Under the pieces are notes generated by a model. The model did no database searches, was not told the DNA's origin, and was given only the letters and a program-made list of their open reading frames with translations. 48,703 bases of DNA from Candidatus Nitrotoga sp. BS (GTDB lineage Bacteria > Pseudomonadota > Gammaproteobacteria > Burkholderiales > Gallionellaceae), in NCBI RefSeq assembly GCF_927797785.1, contig NZ_CAKMLL010000066.1:1-48703 (forward strand), read 5' to 3'. A program made the position numbers and the translations under genes. Below are positions 25,267 through 34,390 of the stretch, one piece after another (the first letter of the stretch is position 1; the number at the start of each line of letters is the position of its first letter).

Positions 25267-28200
25267 CACTGAGCCTGGGCGGGTTGTTGAGTACTCCAGC
25301 CCTTGCCAATCCTGAAAATAGCACGACTGCCGATCTGCTGCTCAGCGCCCGCATGTGGGAAGCTAAGGATCGCTCGGATCTGGCACGCGTTATGCTGAAA
25401 AAGTTACTGGCGATCGAAAGTAATCCGGAAGTGCTGTTCATGCTGGGAAGCATTGAACTACGTACAGGAAATATAAAGCTTGCCGGTGAATATTTACGTC
25501 GTTTGGAACAACGATATCCTAACCACTCCAGCACCCTTGGACTGCGCAGCCTGTATCGAGTTAACACCACTGAAAAACAAGATCTGGCAAGCGCACGCCT
25601 AATGGCCAGAGCCGGCAACACCAAGGAAGCAGCCAAAATCATGCGTCGTTTGTTTCCGGAAGCTCCCCCTCCTGGTGAACTAGGACTCGAATATTACCAA
25701 CTCGTCAGTAACACTGCCAAAGATCAGCAAACAGCAAAGTCTGCCCTCGACAAGCTCTACCGGGAAACAGGAGAAGCGCGCTACCGCCTTGCCTGGTTAA
25801 AGCTGCAAAATAATCAGGGCAACAGACAGAAAATACTGCAAGGTTATGAATCCCTGGCTGCTGCGCCCGACGTTAACCGGCAAAAACTGCGCGAATACTG
25901 GTGGGCTGCCATAAACCGTCTCGCGGCAGAACCATCAACCTTACCGTGGGTCAGCCGCTATCTGAAAGAATTTCCGAGTGACCAGAATGCCATTGAGTAT
26001 CTGGCAGAACTACAGCAATTACGTGAACAAGCGATACGCATTGCTAACGACCCTGCAGTGCGGTCCCGTCAGACTGGGATCGCTTTTCTTAAACACGGGC
26101 AGCTGGAAGATGCTCAGCGTGAGTTGCAAAAATCGCTATCAAGACGCCCCAAGGATCCCCAAGTACTGGGTAGCATCGGTTTGCTTCGCTTACGCCAAGG
26201 GCATCACGAAGAAGCGAAGAGCTGGTTTGAGCGTGCGGCAAAGGCTGAGCCGGGCAGCAAACAATGGCAAGGCCTGATCCGCACTGCAAGTTTCTGGGGG
26301 CAAATAAAACAGGCTGATAAGCTACTCGAAGCCGGAAAACTGGCTGAAGCGCTACAGCTTGCACGGCAAGCGCTGAGTATTGAACCGAACAATGCCGACG
26401 GGCTTGCCTTGCTGGGTAATATTCTTGCCCAGGGTCAGAATCTGGCCAGTGCCGAAACCCTCTACCGTGAAGCACTCAAAAAGGATGCGGGCAATACTTC
26501 GGCTATGCGAGGCCTGCTTACGCTTCTCTCCCGTAGCGAGCGACGTGATGAAGCCCAAGCGTTGATCGCCGAATTTCGCCAGAACAATCCCAAAGAAGCC
26601 AACCGATTCAATGAGACCCAAGCCAGCCTGTTGCGGGATGAAGCAGAGGCATTCATCAACGCTCGCCGCCTCAGTCACGCCCTACAGGCGTTGGAAACAG
26701 CTGTACTACTCGCTCCACAGGATGCCTGGATTCGCTATGACCTGGCAAACCTGTATGAAAGTCTGGGCTTGCAGACCCTTAGTCGTCGAGTAATGGCTGA
26801 AGGCGCTGCACTAACCCCAGACGCCCCAGGTATGAACTATGCCTATGCTTTGGTGCTGGCTTCTCAAGATCGGGAAATAGGGGCGCTCCAGCGCTTGGCC
26901 CGCATCCCTCTATCGGAACGTTCCCAGGCCATGAACGAACTGGAATCGCGCAATTGGATAAATTTACGCATCCGTCAAGCCGTAAAGCTTCAAGCAGACG
27001 GCAAGGAGGAAACAGCGATCCAGATGCTGCTCCTTGCCGAACAACGTGCCGCGGACAAGCCGAGTGCAATCGAACAAGTGTCGGAAGGCTGGTTTAGCCT
27101 CGACCAACCGGCTCGCGGCCTCGCCCTGATGAAGCGACACCTGTTCGACGCAAAAACCGCACCGGCTGACAACCAGCTCTATTACGGCTCGTTGCTCAAT
27201 CGCGCAAAACAGGATGACACGCTGAGCGTGTTCCTGCCTGAATTACAGCAACGACCCGACTGGAATGACGGACAAAGAGAGACAATTCTCAAAATCGAAA
27301 CTGACCTTGCTTCCAGGCAAATCGAGCATCTGTTACAGCGTGGAGAAGAAGTACAGGCTCGTACCCTTGCCGCCCGGGTTCTTTTATCAGGCCGAGCAGG
27401 CGAGATTTCCACACTGAAAGCCCAAGCTCGCCTGCTGCTGGAGGCTAATGACTCGAAAGCCGCCATGCTGATCTTGCAGGCTATACTGAACAAACATCCG
27501 AACGACCTGGAGTCTCGTCTAAACCTCGCACAGGCTTTCGCCCAAGCAGGGAAAAAGCAAGCTGCTCAAGAGGCGATTGATCAGCTACTACCGCATGTAC
27601 TTGAGAATAATGTAGATACCAGATTGTCCATTTCTCGGTTGGAAGTTCGCCTTGGAAATATTGCTCGAGCTAGAAAGATAGTTGAACAACTGCTTGCCAG
27701 CAACCCTGGAAATCCGGATATTCTGATCCAAGCAGGTCGTATCGAACACAATGACCGAAGATACCATGCTGCCCTGGCCTATTTCCGCCAAGCGCTGGCC
27801 CTTGAAAAGCGCGCTCCGGGCGCGGTAACGACAACTTCAACGACCACTAACTCAGTGCCTCTCCTCGATCTGGATCATGATCGCCCGCTGATCAGCCTGG
27901 CGCTGCAACATAACTATCTTCTAGAATCTCCAGATGCAGCTCAAAATGCAGGTGTAGCTGACAAACCTAAATCTGTAGCTGAATCCAACTTGCATGGCCT
28001 GCCCTTAACCAAAGACTTCACAAACTCGAGCACCGACAACACCCCCATCTCTTCTGCACCAGAGCTAAAGAGAGCAGCTTCATTTCGCAGACCTACCAGA
28101 GCAGAGGAGGAAATTTCCCGCATTGAAGCCAGACGGGATCCCCGTATTGAAATAGGGTTTGAAAAACTCGACAGGAATTCCTCAAGCGGCACATCCACCT

Positions 28201-29261
28201 ATCGCGGAACGGAGACACCAATAGTCGGGTGGTGGCCTGTGGGCTATGACGGGCATGGTTTTGTCCATTTGGATCGGATCACAATTGATGCTGGCGAGCT
28301 TGCCGCAGGCGATGCACCCCTCTTCGGCAAGCTGGGCGTAAGGTCATCTTCAATTCCGCTTCCAATGGCACAGAAGACAGATGGCACCTCGGTAGGCGTG
28401 GGTTACGAGGGTGATGCTTTGCGTTGGGATGTGGGCGTGGTTGGTATCGGCTTTCCAGTCCAAAATATGGTCGGTGGCATTCGCAAAAGCTGGGAAGCAG
28501 AAAAGGTGGACTACGCCCTTGAAATCTTCCGTCGCGCGCAAACCAATAGTCTGCTTACCTACTCTGGCGCGCGAGACCCAGCTTCAGGTGAAATCTGGGG
28601 TGGGGTGGTCTATACTGGGGTTGGCGGTCGGATCGCCAGAAATTTTAGTCAGTTCCATACCTTCGTTAGCGCCGAATCTGGCCTATTAAGAGGTAACAAT
28701 GTACTCGATAACAATCGTATCGCCCTGCGAACCGGTGTGGACAAGGATGTGCTGCACCGGGAAAACATGTGGGTCAATCTTGGACTAACCCTGACCCACT
28801 GGCGCTATAAGGAAAACCTATCATTCTACACTTTTGGTCATGGCGGTTACTATAGCCCGCAAAGCTACACTTCGCTGAACCTACCGGTAGAGTTGGCAGG
28901 TCGCTCCGGGAAGCTTTCCTATTTGATGCGAGGTTCAACCTCTTTTGCCTGGACCAACGAGAAACGTATGCCTTTCTATCCTACAAACAGTGCTTTGCAA
29001 AGCGCTGCTGTCAGTGGAGGCGATGGCGGCGATCCTGGATTTTACTCTGGGGGGCCCGGCGGCGGAAAAGGTTTTTCCTTGAGGTTGGCAGCTGAATATT
29101 TGCTTACGCCTAACATCGCCATTGGTGGGCACTACAACATGGATCGCACAGCTTTCTATACACCAAACTTAACTTTCGTATACCTGCGTTACCTGTTTAA
29201 GGCTCGTTCAGAGCCAGTGCGCTTCCCGCCGTCAGGTGTCCAGCCTTATTCACGTTTCTGA
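25236..29261 (+). CDS. bcsC: Cellulose export TPR/outer-membrane porin BcsC
   Basis: From ATG 25236 (MQLRLIPLAL) the protein is 1341 residues: a signal peptide ending in PALA, a long periplasmic TPR solenoid (to about residue 860), a Thr/Ser/Pro-rich spacer and a C-terminal BcsC beta-barrel of about 340 residues ending in Phe. The solenoid binds the glucan or BcsB side and the barrel lets cellulose exit. A TTG at 25224 would add four residues. Its TGA ends at 29261, immediately against the bcsG stop on the other strand. Confidence 0.94.
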   Translation: MQLRLIPLALALSLGGLLSTPALANPENSTTADLLLSARMWEAKDRSDLARVMLKKLLAIESNPEVLFMLGSIELRTGNIKLAGEYLRRLEQRYPNHSSTLGLRSLYRVNTTEKQDLASARLMARAGNTKEAAKIMRRLFPEAPPPGELGLEYYQLVSNTAKDQQTAKSALDKLYRETGEARYRLAWLKLQNNQGNRQKILQGYESLAAAPDVNRQKLREYWWAAINRLAAEPSTLPWVSRYLKEFPSDQNAIEYLAELQQLREQAIRIANDPAVRSRQTGIAFLKHGQLEDAQRELQKSLSRRPKDPQVLGSIGLLRLRQGHHEEAKSWFERAAKAEPGSKQWQGLIRTASFWGQIKQADKLLEAGKLAEALQLARQALSIEPNNADGLALLGNILAQGQNLASAETLYREALKKDAGNTSAMRGLLTLLSRSERRDEAQALIAEFRQNNPKEANRFNETQASLLRDEAEAFINARRLSHALQALETAVLLAPQDAWIRYDLANLYESLGLQTLSRRVMAEGAALTPDAPGMNYAYALVLASQDREIGALQRLARIPLSERSQAMNELESRNWINLRIRQAVKLQADGKEETAIQMLLLAEQRAADKPSAIEQVSEGWFSLDQPARGLALMKRHLFDAKTAPADNQLYYGSLLNRAKQDDTLSVFLPELQQRPDWNDGQRETILKIETDLASRQIEHLLQRGEEVQARTLAARVLLSGRAGEISTLKAQARLLLEANDSKAAMLILQAILNKHPNDLESRLNLAQAFAQAGKKQAAQEAIDQLLPHVLENNVDTRLSISRLEVRLGNIARARKIVEQLLASNPGNPDILIQAGRIEHNDRRYHAALAYFRQALALEKRAPGAVTTTSTTTNSVPLLDLDHDRPLISLALQHNYLLESPDAAQNAGVADKPKSVAESNLHGLPLTKDFTNSSTDNTPISSAPELKRAASFRRPTRAEEEISRIEARRDPRIEIGFEKLDRNSSSGTSTYRGTETPIVGWWPVGYDGHGFVHLDRITIDAGELAAGDAPLFGKLGVRSSSIPLPMAQKTDGTSVGVGYEGDALRWDVGVVGIGFPVQNMVGGIRKSWEAEKVDYALEIFRRAQTNSLLTYSGARDPASGEIWGGVVYTGVGGRIARNFSQFHTFVSAESGLLRGNNVLDNNRIALRTGVDKDVLHRENMWVNLGLTLTHWRYKENLSFYTFGHGGYYSPQSYTSLNLPVELAGRSGKLSYLMRGSTSFAWTNEKRMPFYPTNSALQSAAVSGGDGGDPGFYSGGPGGGKGFSLRLAAEYLLTPNIAIGGHYNMDRTAFYTPNLTFVYLRYLFKARSEPVRFPPSGVQPYSRF

Positions 29262-30830
29262 TTACGGTCCAGGCTGATAATCGACCCAGGTACCCTCCGA
29301 GCGTATCAGGTAAGTATTTTCACGCCCCATTACGACGACATCTTCGTTTTCGCTGACAAAGGGTGTACCCGGCAGATTTTTTACCCGATCCACCAGAGGT
29401 TTGCCGCCAGTCCCGGCAAAGGGGCTATCCGCGATAAAGTCGGCAAGAAGCGTGCTAACCGCCAAGTAACTAACCGGCTTGTCTACCTGCAAGGGTTGGC
29501 GTGGAGCATTATCAGGCTTCCCCTTGAAGCCTACCAACTTGATGGCGGCAGGCACCAGGGTGATCTTAGGATTGGGAATTTCACGCATACCGGGGATCTG
29601 CACCTTGTCTCCCCGCAAAGCAGCACCGTGTTCTGGCACCAGAATTACCACCACCGGCCTCCCCCTATTCTCTAGAAAGGTAATGAAGCGATCAAAATCC
29701 GACATCAATTTATCTAGACGCGGCTTGAAAGTTTCCAGACTAGAACGCGACTTAACCCCAGCAATACGGTTTCCATCATGCAAGGCAATGGTGTTGTAAT
29801 ACAAGACTCGAGGCCGGACTGATGGTACCTGGCGCGCCCACCACTCTGAAAGTAGAGGGAAATCCTCATAAATAGGGGTGCCGTCAAAACTGTGCATCAC
29901 TACGGGAGCGAAGCGATTGTCATCCAGCTTTACCCCGAGACCAGATGGCTCTTGTACCATACCTGCGAACTGGTCGAAGTGCCCATCATGATTAAGCAGA
30001 CCTCGCACTTCAAAACCAGCGGCCTCAAAATTACGGAAAAGGTTGCATTGGGACGCACCCGCTTCATATAGCTTGCGGTGCGAAAGCTGACCGCAATTAC
30101 TGCGAAACAGGCGTAGAACAGCTGGACCGCTGTAGCTGGCGGCAGTATTAAAACGTCGAAACACTACATCGAAATGATTTAACAGAGTCGAGTTATTCTC
30201 TCCTACATAGTCCATATCGTCCCATGACAGAGAACAGACATGCAGAAACACCACGTCAAATGGCGTAGCAGAATCTGCAATAGATGGAAAGCTCACTCGC
30301 TTGCCTTGTTCAGTGGCGTAAAAGGCTTCCAACTGTGCCGTCGGCTCTTGCTTAATCTGCGAAATTGCGACGTTCCCGTCCTCTAGCGCCGGACGGGAAG
30401 AAACAAGCTGGACGACATTGGTGCCCTGCAGACCAACAATGGGCACGCTCAAAATACCAAGAAAAGCCAAAGTAGCAAAACGCAGGCGACGACGCAGCAG
30501 TAGATAAACTACCAGCAACAACCCCAGGACAGCAAGTACCCAGAGATTCACAAAGCGACCCAGAAGCTCCAAAAGATACTCAGTATCGAACCCTGTCAAA
30601 GCGTCCTTCTGGGCAAGAATGCGTGAAATTGGTGGAAGCCAGGAATCATGATAAAGCAGGGCTAACCCTACAGGGATCGCCAGCACCGAGCGTATCAGGC
30701 GATACCGTGTAGCCACCAGCGGCAACGCAAGTGTAATGGCAAAGGCCAAGTTAGGCAGCCAGTGAAAGCCAATAAACCCGCTGTAAAACAGGCCCAGTTT
30801 GGCAATAAAATAAATACTCCAGTAACCCAT
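29262..30830 (-). CDS. bcsG: Cellulose phosphoethanolamine transferase BcsG
   Basis: The 522-residue protein has four or five N-terminal transmembrane helices and a periplasmic alkaline-phosphatase-fold domain. Aligning by motif with E. coli BcsG gives Cys199 in HVCSLSWDD, the nucleophile Ser in ASYSGPA (about 234), CGQLSH, and the zinc-ligand PEHGAALRGD. It transfers phosphoethanolamine from phosphatidylethanolamine onto cellulose. It is last in the bcsE-F-Q-A-G operon, 40 bp after bcsA. Confidence 0.93.
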   Translation of the reverse strand: MGYWSIYFIAKLGLFYSGFIGFHWLPNLAFAITLALPLVATRYRLIRSVLAIPVGLALLYHDSWLPPISRILAQKDALTGFDTEYLLELLGRFVNLWVLAVLGLLLVVYLLLRRRLRFATLAFLGILSVPIVGLQGTNVVQLVSSRPALEDGNVAISQIKQEPTAQLEAFYATEQGKRVSFPSIADSATPFDVVFLHVCSLSWDDMDYVGENNSTLLNHFDVVFRRFNTAASYSGPAVLRLFRSNCGQLSHRKLYEAGASQCNLFRNFEAAGFEVRGLLNHDGHFDQFAGMVQEPSGLGVKLDDNRFAPVVMHSFDGTPIYEDFPLLSEWWARQVPSVRPRVLYYNTIALHDGNRIAGVKSRSSLETFKPRLDKLMSDFDRFITFLENRGRPVVVILVPEHGAALRGDKVQIPGMREIPNPKITLVPAAIKLVGFKGKPDNAPRQPLQVDKPVSYLAVSTLLADFIADSPFAGTGGKPLVDRVKNLPGTPFVSENEDVVVMGRENTYLIRSEGTWVDYQPGP

Positions 30831-30870
30831 GAGTGCTATCAGCTTCTGAGACTTATGCTGTCTAAAACTA

Positions 30871-33435
30871 TCAAATCATTTGTCTCCCAAGCCAGCCCCG
30901 CAGCGACTGATGCTGCCTTGCAAAACCTTTGCCAAGGTTACGCCACAGACTTCGGTAACCTTTGAATCCGAAGATGGCAATTTCTTTCAGGCTGTTTAGC
31001 GGGTGATCCACATCTTGCTCGTCCGACCAATTGCTCCAAGCATCTGGTCGGGCAAAAGTACACTGAACAAAATTGGCTTCTTGTTCTATGCTCAGATTGT
31101 CGAACTGAACTCCAAGCTTATTGCCGTGACTCGCAATTACCCGTGCAGGAAAAGCGAATTCCACCTCGTCGTTCCAAAGCGAAACCCAAACCCGCTCTTT
31201 TACCGGCAATTTCAATTCCTGGTCGAGCATCAAGCCGAGACCAGTCATGGAATAATCTTCGGTGCGGCACATCTTTGTACTCCCATCTTTAAAATGCAGT
31301 GCAACCAGCAAATTAGCAGATACCCGATGGGAAACCCGCACTTGCCTGGCTTCAGTGGCAACGCCAATAGCTGCACCTAATATCAAAAGGTTATAAATTG
31401 TCCAGCTCAGGTTGAGCAACACTGTTCCCGTCTCAAAAGTATTCCAGAAGAAAAGCCGTCCCAGTCCGATGGACAAGCCGACAATATTAAGAGTAGCTAG
31501 CACGATATACGGTTTAGAAATGGTCCAGTCGAAGAAAGATTTTTCAATCAGACCCCCTTTAGCCGTGACATTAAACTTTCCGGCTCCCGGATTGAAGACG
31601 GCGACGGCGGTGGGCAAAATGATGTACCAAGCCAAAACTGACTCATACACCTCAGCCCAGAACGAGTGCCGGTGTGGCCCTTGAATGTGTGAATTAGCCA
31701 GATTAGCCTGCAGCATGTGAGGCAGCACGTAAAGGGCAAGCATGGCGGCTGCCGCACTTATTATGTGAACTTCAAAATAAAGATAGGTCAAAGGCGCTGT
31801 CAGAAAGATCAGGCGCGGAATACCATAGAAAAAATGTAGCATCGCGTTGCCATAACAAATGCGTTGAAAGAAGCTCAATCCCTTACCTATGAATGGATTG
31901 TCGATTCTAAAAATCTGCGCCATGCCCCGTGCCCAGCGGATGCGCTGCCCGATATGGCTAGAAAGGCTTTCGGTAGCTAATCCTGCTGCCAGGGGAATAT
32001 TTATATAGGCAGTGGTATAGCCAAGCCGGTGGAGTTTCAGTGCGGTGTGGGCGTCTTCAGTCACCGTTTCCACGGCAACCCCTCCTACCTCTTCGAGTGG
32101 CCCTCGACGCAACACCGCACAGGAGCCGCAAAAAAAGGTGGCGTTCCAGAAGTCGTTGCCATCCTGAACGAGACCATAGAACAATGCGCCCTCATTGGGA
32201 ACTCGCCGGAAAGTGCCAAGATTGCGCTCGAAGGTGTCAGGGGAAAAAAAGTGGTGGGGCGTCTGTAGCATAGCGCAACGCTTGTCCTTGAAAAACCAGC
32301 CCATTGTCAATTGCAGAAAGGAGCTGGTAGGCAAGTGATCGCAATCAAAAATGGCCACATATTCACCGTGGGTCAATTTTAATGCATGGTTCAGATTACC
32401 CGCTTTAGCGTGAAGATTATCAGGTCGAATTATGTAGCCTACCCCTGCTTCCTCGGCAAAGCGACGAAATTCATCCCGTCGCCCATCGTCCAGAATATAA
32501 ATATTGAGTTTGTCACTGGGCCAATCTATCCCCTTGGCGGCAAGAACCGTCGGTTCCAGGACTTTAAGCGGCTCGTTATAGGTGGGAATGAAAACATCAA
32601 CAGTCGGCCACAGAGATGTGTCCGCTGGTAAACTCAAGGTTTGCCGTTTGAGAGGCCAGGCATTCTGAACATAACCAAGCAGCAAAACTATCCAGGTGTA
32701 TATCTCCGCGAGGAGCAAACTGATGGCAAGAAAGGTCTCCCAGCCGGAATCCAGCGGGATGGTCTGAGTCAATCGCCACCAGCCATAACGGCAGGAAGCA
32801 AGCACTGAAAGGGTAATCAATATCAAAGCGGGCAGATTACCGGGAATGCGCCGCATAAACAGCGCAGCTCCCCACAAGCAAACAAGAAATAAAAGCTGTC
32901 CCAACCAGGTGAAGGGGGTAGTAACCACCAGCCAGAAAAAAAATATTGAGCACAAAACCAGCAACCAGATTAACCAAGGCTTGCGGAAAGTAGGCGTCTC
33001 CAGCCAACCCTCCAAGCGGCGACCAACCGCCTCATTGTTCACAGCCGGCAAAAAAGAAAGTAGCCGCTGCCAAAACCAGCGCAAGGCCTGAACTCCTGCC
33101 AGTGCAATCCGCACCAGCATTGAAAATAGCAGACCAATAATTTGAATCGGCAAGGCAAGAAAAGTGCTCTTGGATGCAATTTTAGTGTGTGTGACATTAT
33201 CTGGAGGGTAAATAAATAGATACAACACCCACTGCCAGACGCTATACCTGTCAATCACCCCCAGCTCTTTAGCCAGCCAGGCCAGTGGATCGGGGCGCGA
33301 TCCAAGCTCCAGACGAGCAGGTTCAGCCAACTCACCTGCCTTTGGCAACCAGAACCGCTTCAGCCACAGGCTTGATTGGTTCGGCCGAAACACACCTAAA
33401 CGACGAGTGACCCAAAGCAGAAAGTGGCGCATCAA
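30871..33435 (-). CDS. bcsA: Cellulose synthase catalytic subunit BcsA
   Basis: This 854-residue inner-membrane family-2 glycosyltransferase polymerises UDP-glucose. It shows DDG (316-318), DCD (364-366), TED (459-461) and QRIRW (497-501), flanked by transmembrane helices, then a PilZ domain with RVSHR (700-704) and DYSMTG (727-732), the cyclic di-GMP binding pair. The enzyme is therefore expected to need cyclic di-GMP for activity. Its start overlaps the bcsQ stop (ATGA). Confidence 0.96.
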   Translation of the reverse strand: MMRHFLLWVTRRLGVFRPNQSSLWLKRFWLPKAGELAEPARLELGSRPDPLAWLAKELGVIDRYSVWQWVLYLFIYPPDNVTHTKIASKSTFLALPIQIIGLLFSMLVRIALAGVQALRWFWQRLLSFLPAVNNEAVGRRLEGWLETPTFRKPWLIWLLVLCSIFFFWLVVTTPFTWLGQLLFLVCLWGAALFMRRIPGNLPALILITLSVLASCRYGWWRLTQTIPLDSGWETFLAISLLLAEIYTWIVLLLGYVQNAWPLKRQTLSLPADTSLWPTVDVFIPTYNEPLKVLEPTVLAAKGIDWPSDKLNIYILDDGRRDEFRRFAEEAGVGYIIRPDNLHAKAGNLNHALKLTHGEYVAIFDCDHLPTSSFLQLTMGWFFKDKRCAMLQTPHHFFSPDTFERNLGTFRRVPNEGALFYGLVQDGNDFWNATFFCGSCAVLRRGPLEEVGGVAVETVTEDAHTALKLHRLGYTTAYINIPLAAGLATESLSSHIGQRIRWARGMAQIFRIDNPFIGKGLSFFQRICYGNAMLHFFYGIPRLIFLTAPLTYLYFEVHIISAAAAMLALYVLPHMLQANLANSHIQGPHRHSFWAEVYESVLAWYIILPTAVAVFNPGAGKFNVTAKGGLIEKSFFDWTISKPYIVLATLNIVGLSIGLGRLFFWNTFETGTVLLNLSWTIYNLLILGAAIGVATEARQVRVSHRVSANLLVALHFKDGSTKMCRTEDYSMTGLGLMLDQELKLPVKERVWVSLWNDEVEFAFPARVIASHGNKLGVQFDNLSIEQEANFVQCTFARPDAWSNWSDEQDVDHPLNSLKEIAIFGFKGYRSLWRNLGKGFARQHQSLRGWLGRQMI

Positions 33436-34205
33436 ATTTTTGCCCTTCCGTCAAGGTTGCTTGCAGGCCCAGCAAGCAACCAGCTGAGCAAACCATTCAA
33501 ATCATGGGCGACTAAAGAATCTGGGCTCAAGCTCTGCAAGTTAGCCCAATTTGCGACTGCGCGTGGAATCGCCTCATCCCGATGTATGGGATAAGGTGAT
33601 AAACGCATCTGTAGAGCCGATCGGAATTGTGCCAATAAATCGCTTTGAAGTGCTCGGGTACTATCCAGACCGTTCATTACATAGATGAGCTGACATCCTG
33701 GATTGCACCGGGTTAGCGCTGCTTCCACCGCTGGCAGCAGCGCCAGGGAGCGAGCATCTGGCGCCAGCACAGCAATCACCAAGTCTGCTGCAACCATGGC
33801 CTGGCGTGCATAGGGAGAAGGCAGGCGGGGCGTATCCATTAATAGAAAAGCTCCTGGCGGATAATTAATCTGAACGATACATTGCTTGAGCCACTCTGGT
33901 TCTGTACGCAGGTGTTGTTCGAAAGTGACAAGACTAACTTCGTTAGACCGTCCAAATGGCAAACAAGCAACTTCGTTTGAATTAACAAGCGCACTCATGC
34001 CAAACTCTTTCCCTGTCAGGAAGTCGGGCAGCAACCCGCCTAGACTTACTTCATCACTACCGAGCAGAGTGGACAATGAGTTCTGGGGATCGAAGTCCAC
34101 AGTCAGAACCGCAATTTTACGCTGGGAAAGCAAAGTGGCCAGGCTGGCCGTCAGGGTGGATCGACCTACCCCGCCTGCGGCTGAAACAATGGCAATCTTG
34201 AACAT
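33432..34205 (-). CDS. bcsQ: Cellulose locus MinD/ParA-like ATPase BcsQ
   Basis: The 257-residue cytoplasmic protein of the MinD/ParA/SIMIBI fold has a P-loop AAGGVGRST (about 9-17) and VDFDPQNSL, and needs no membrane segment. The P-loop position usually occupied by Lys is Arg, and the signature Lys is Ala, so ATP hydrolysis may be weak. In E. coli, BcsQ helps place the synthase at the pole and binds BcsE and BcsR. No bcsR-like gene was found here. Confidence 0.88.
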   Translation of the reverse strand: MFKIAIVSAAGGVGRSTLTASLATLLSQRKIAVLTVDFDPQNSLSTLLGSDEVSLGGLLPDFLTGKEFGMSALVNSNEVACLPFGRSNEVSLVTFEQHLRTEPEWLKQCIVQINYPPGAFLLMDTPRLPSPYARQAMVAADLVIAVLAPDARSLALLPAVEAALTRCNPGCQLIYVMNGLDSTRALQSDLLAQFRSALQMRLSPYPIHRDEAIPRAVANWANLQSLSPDSLVAHDLNGLLSWLLAGPASNLDGRAKI

Positions 34206-34208
34206 GGG

Positions 34209-34379
34209 TTATTCCACTGCGCCAGGCGTTCGTTCGGTGTGACCAGGCTTATAGGGCACTATGCAACGCAGATGCCGGCGCAAAAACAGGTGTCGTAGCA
34301 ACCGGTACTTCAAAAAATAATAGGCAAGTACAGCTATCAGTACGCCTGAAAGAAGAGACAACATGAAATTTTCAAGCAT
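34209..34379 (-). CDS. bcsF: Small membrane protein BcsF
   Basis: This 56-codon gene begins at ATG 34379 and ends at TAA 34209, three bases before bcsQ. One transmembrane helix (about 6-23, MLSLLSGVLIAVLAYYFL) is followed by a basic Arg/His-rich cytoplasmic tail with RYR-like and PYKPGH segments, the pattern of BcsF. In E. coli BcsF anchors BcsE to the membrane and helps activate BcsG. The position between bcsE and bcsQ agrees. Confidence 0.82.
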   Translation of the reverse strand: MLENFMLSLLSGVLIAVLAYYFLKYRLLRHLFLRRHLRCIVPYKPGHTERTPGAVE

Positions 34380-34390
34380 TATCACAAAAT

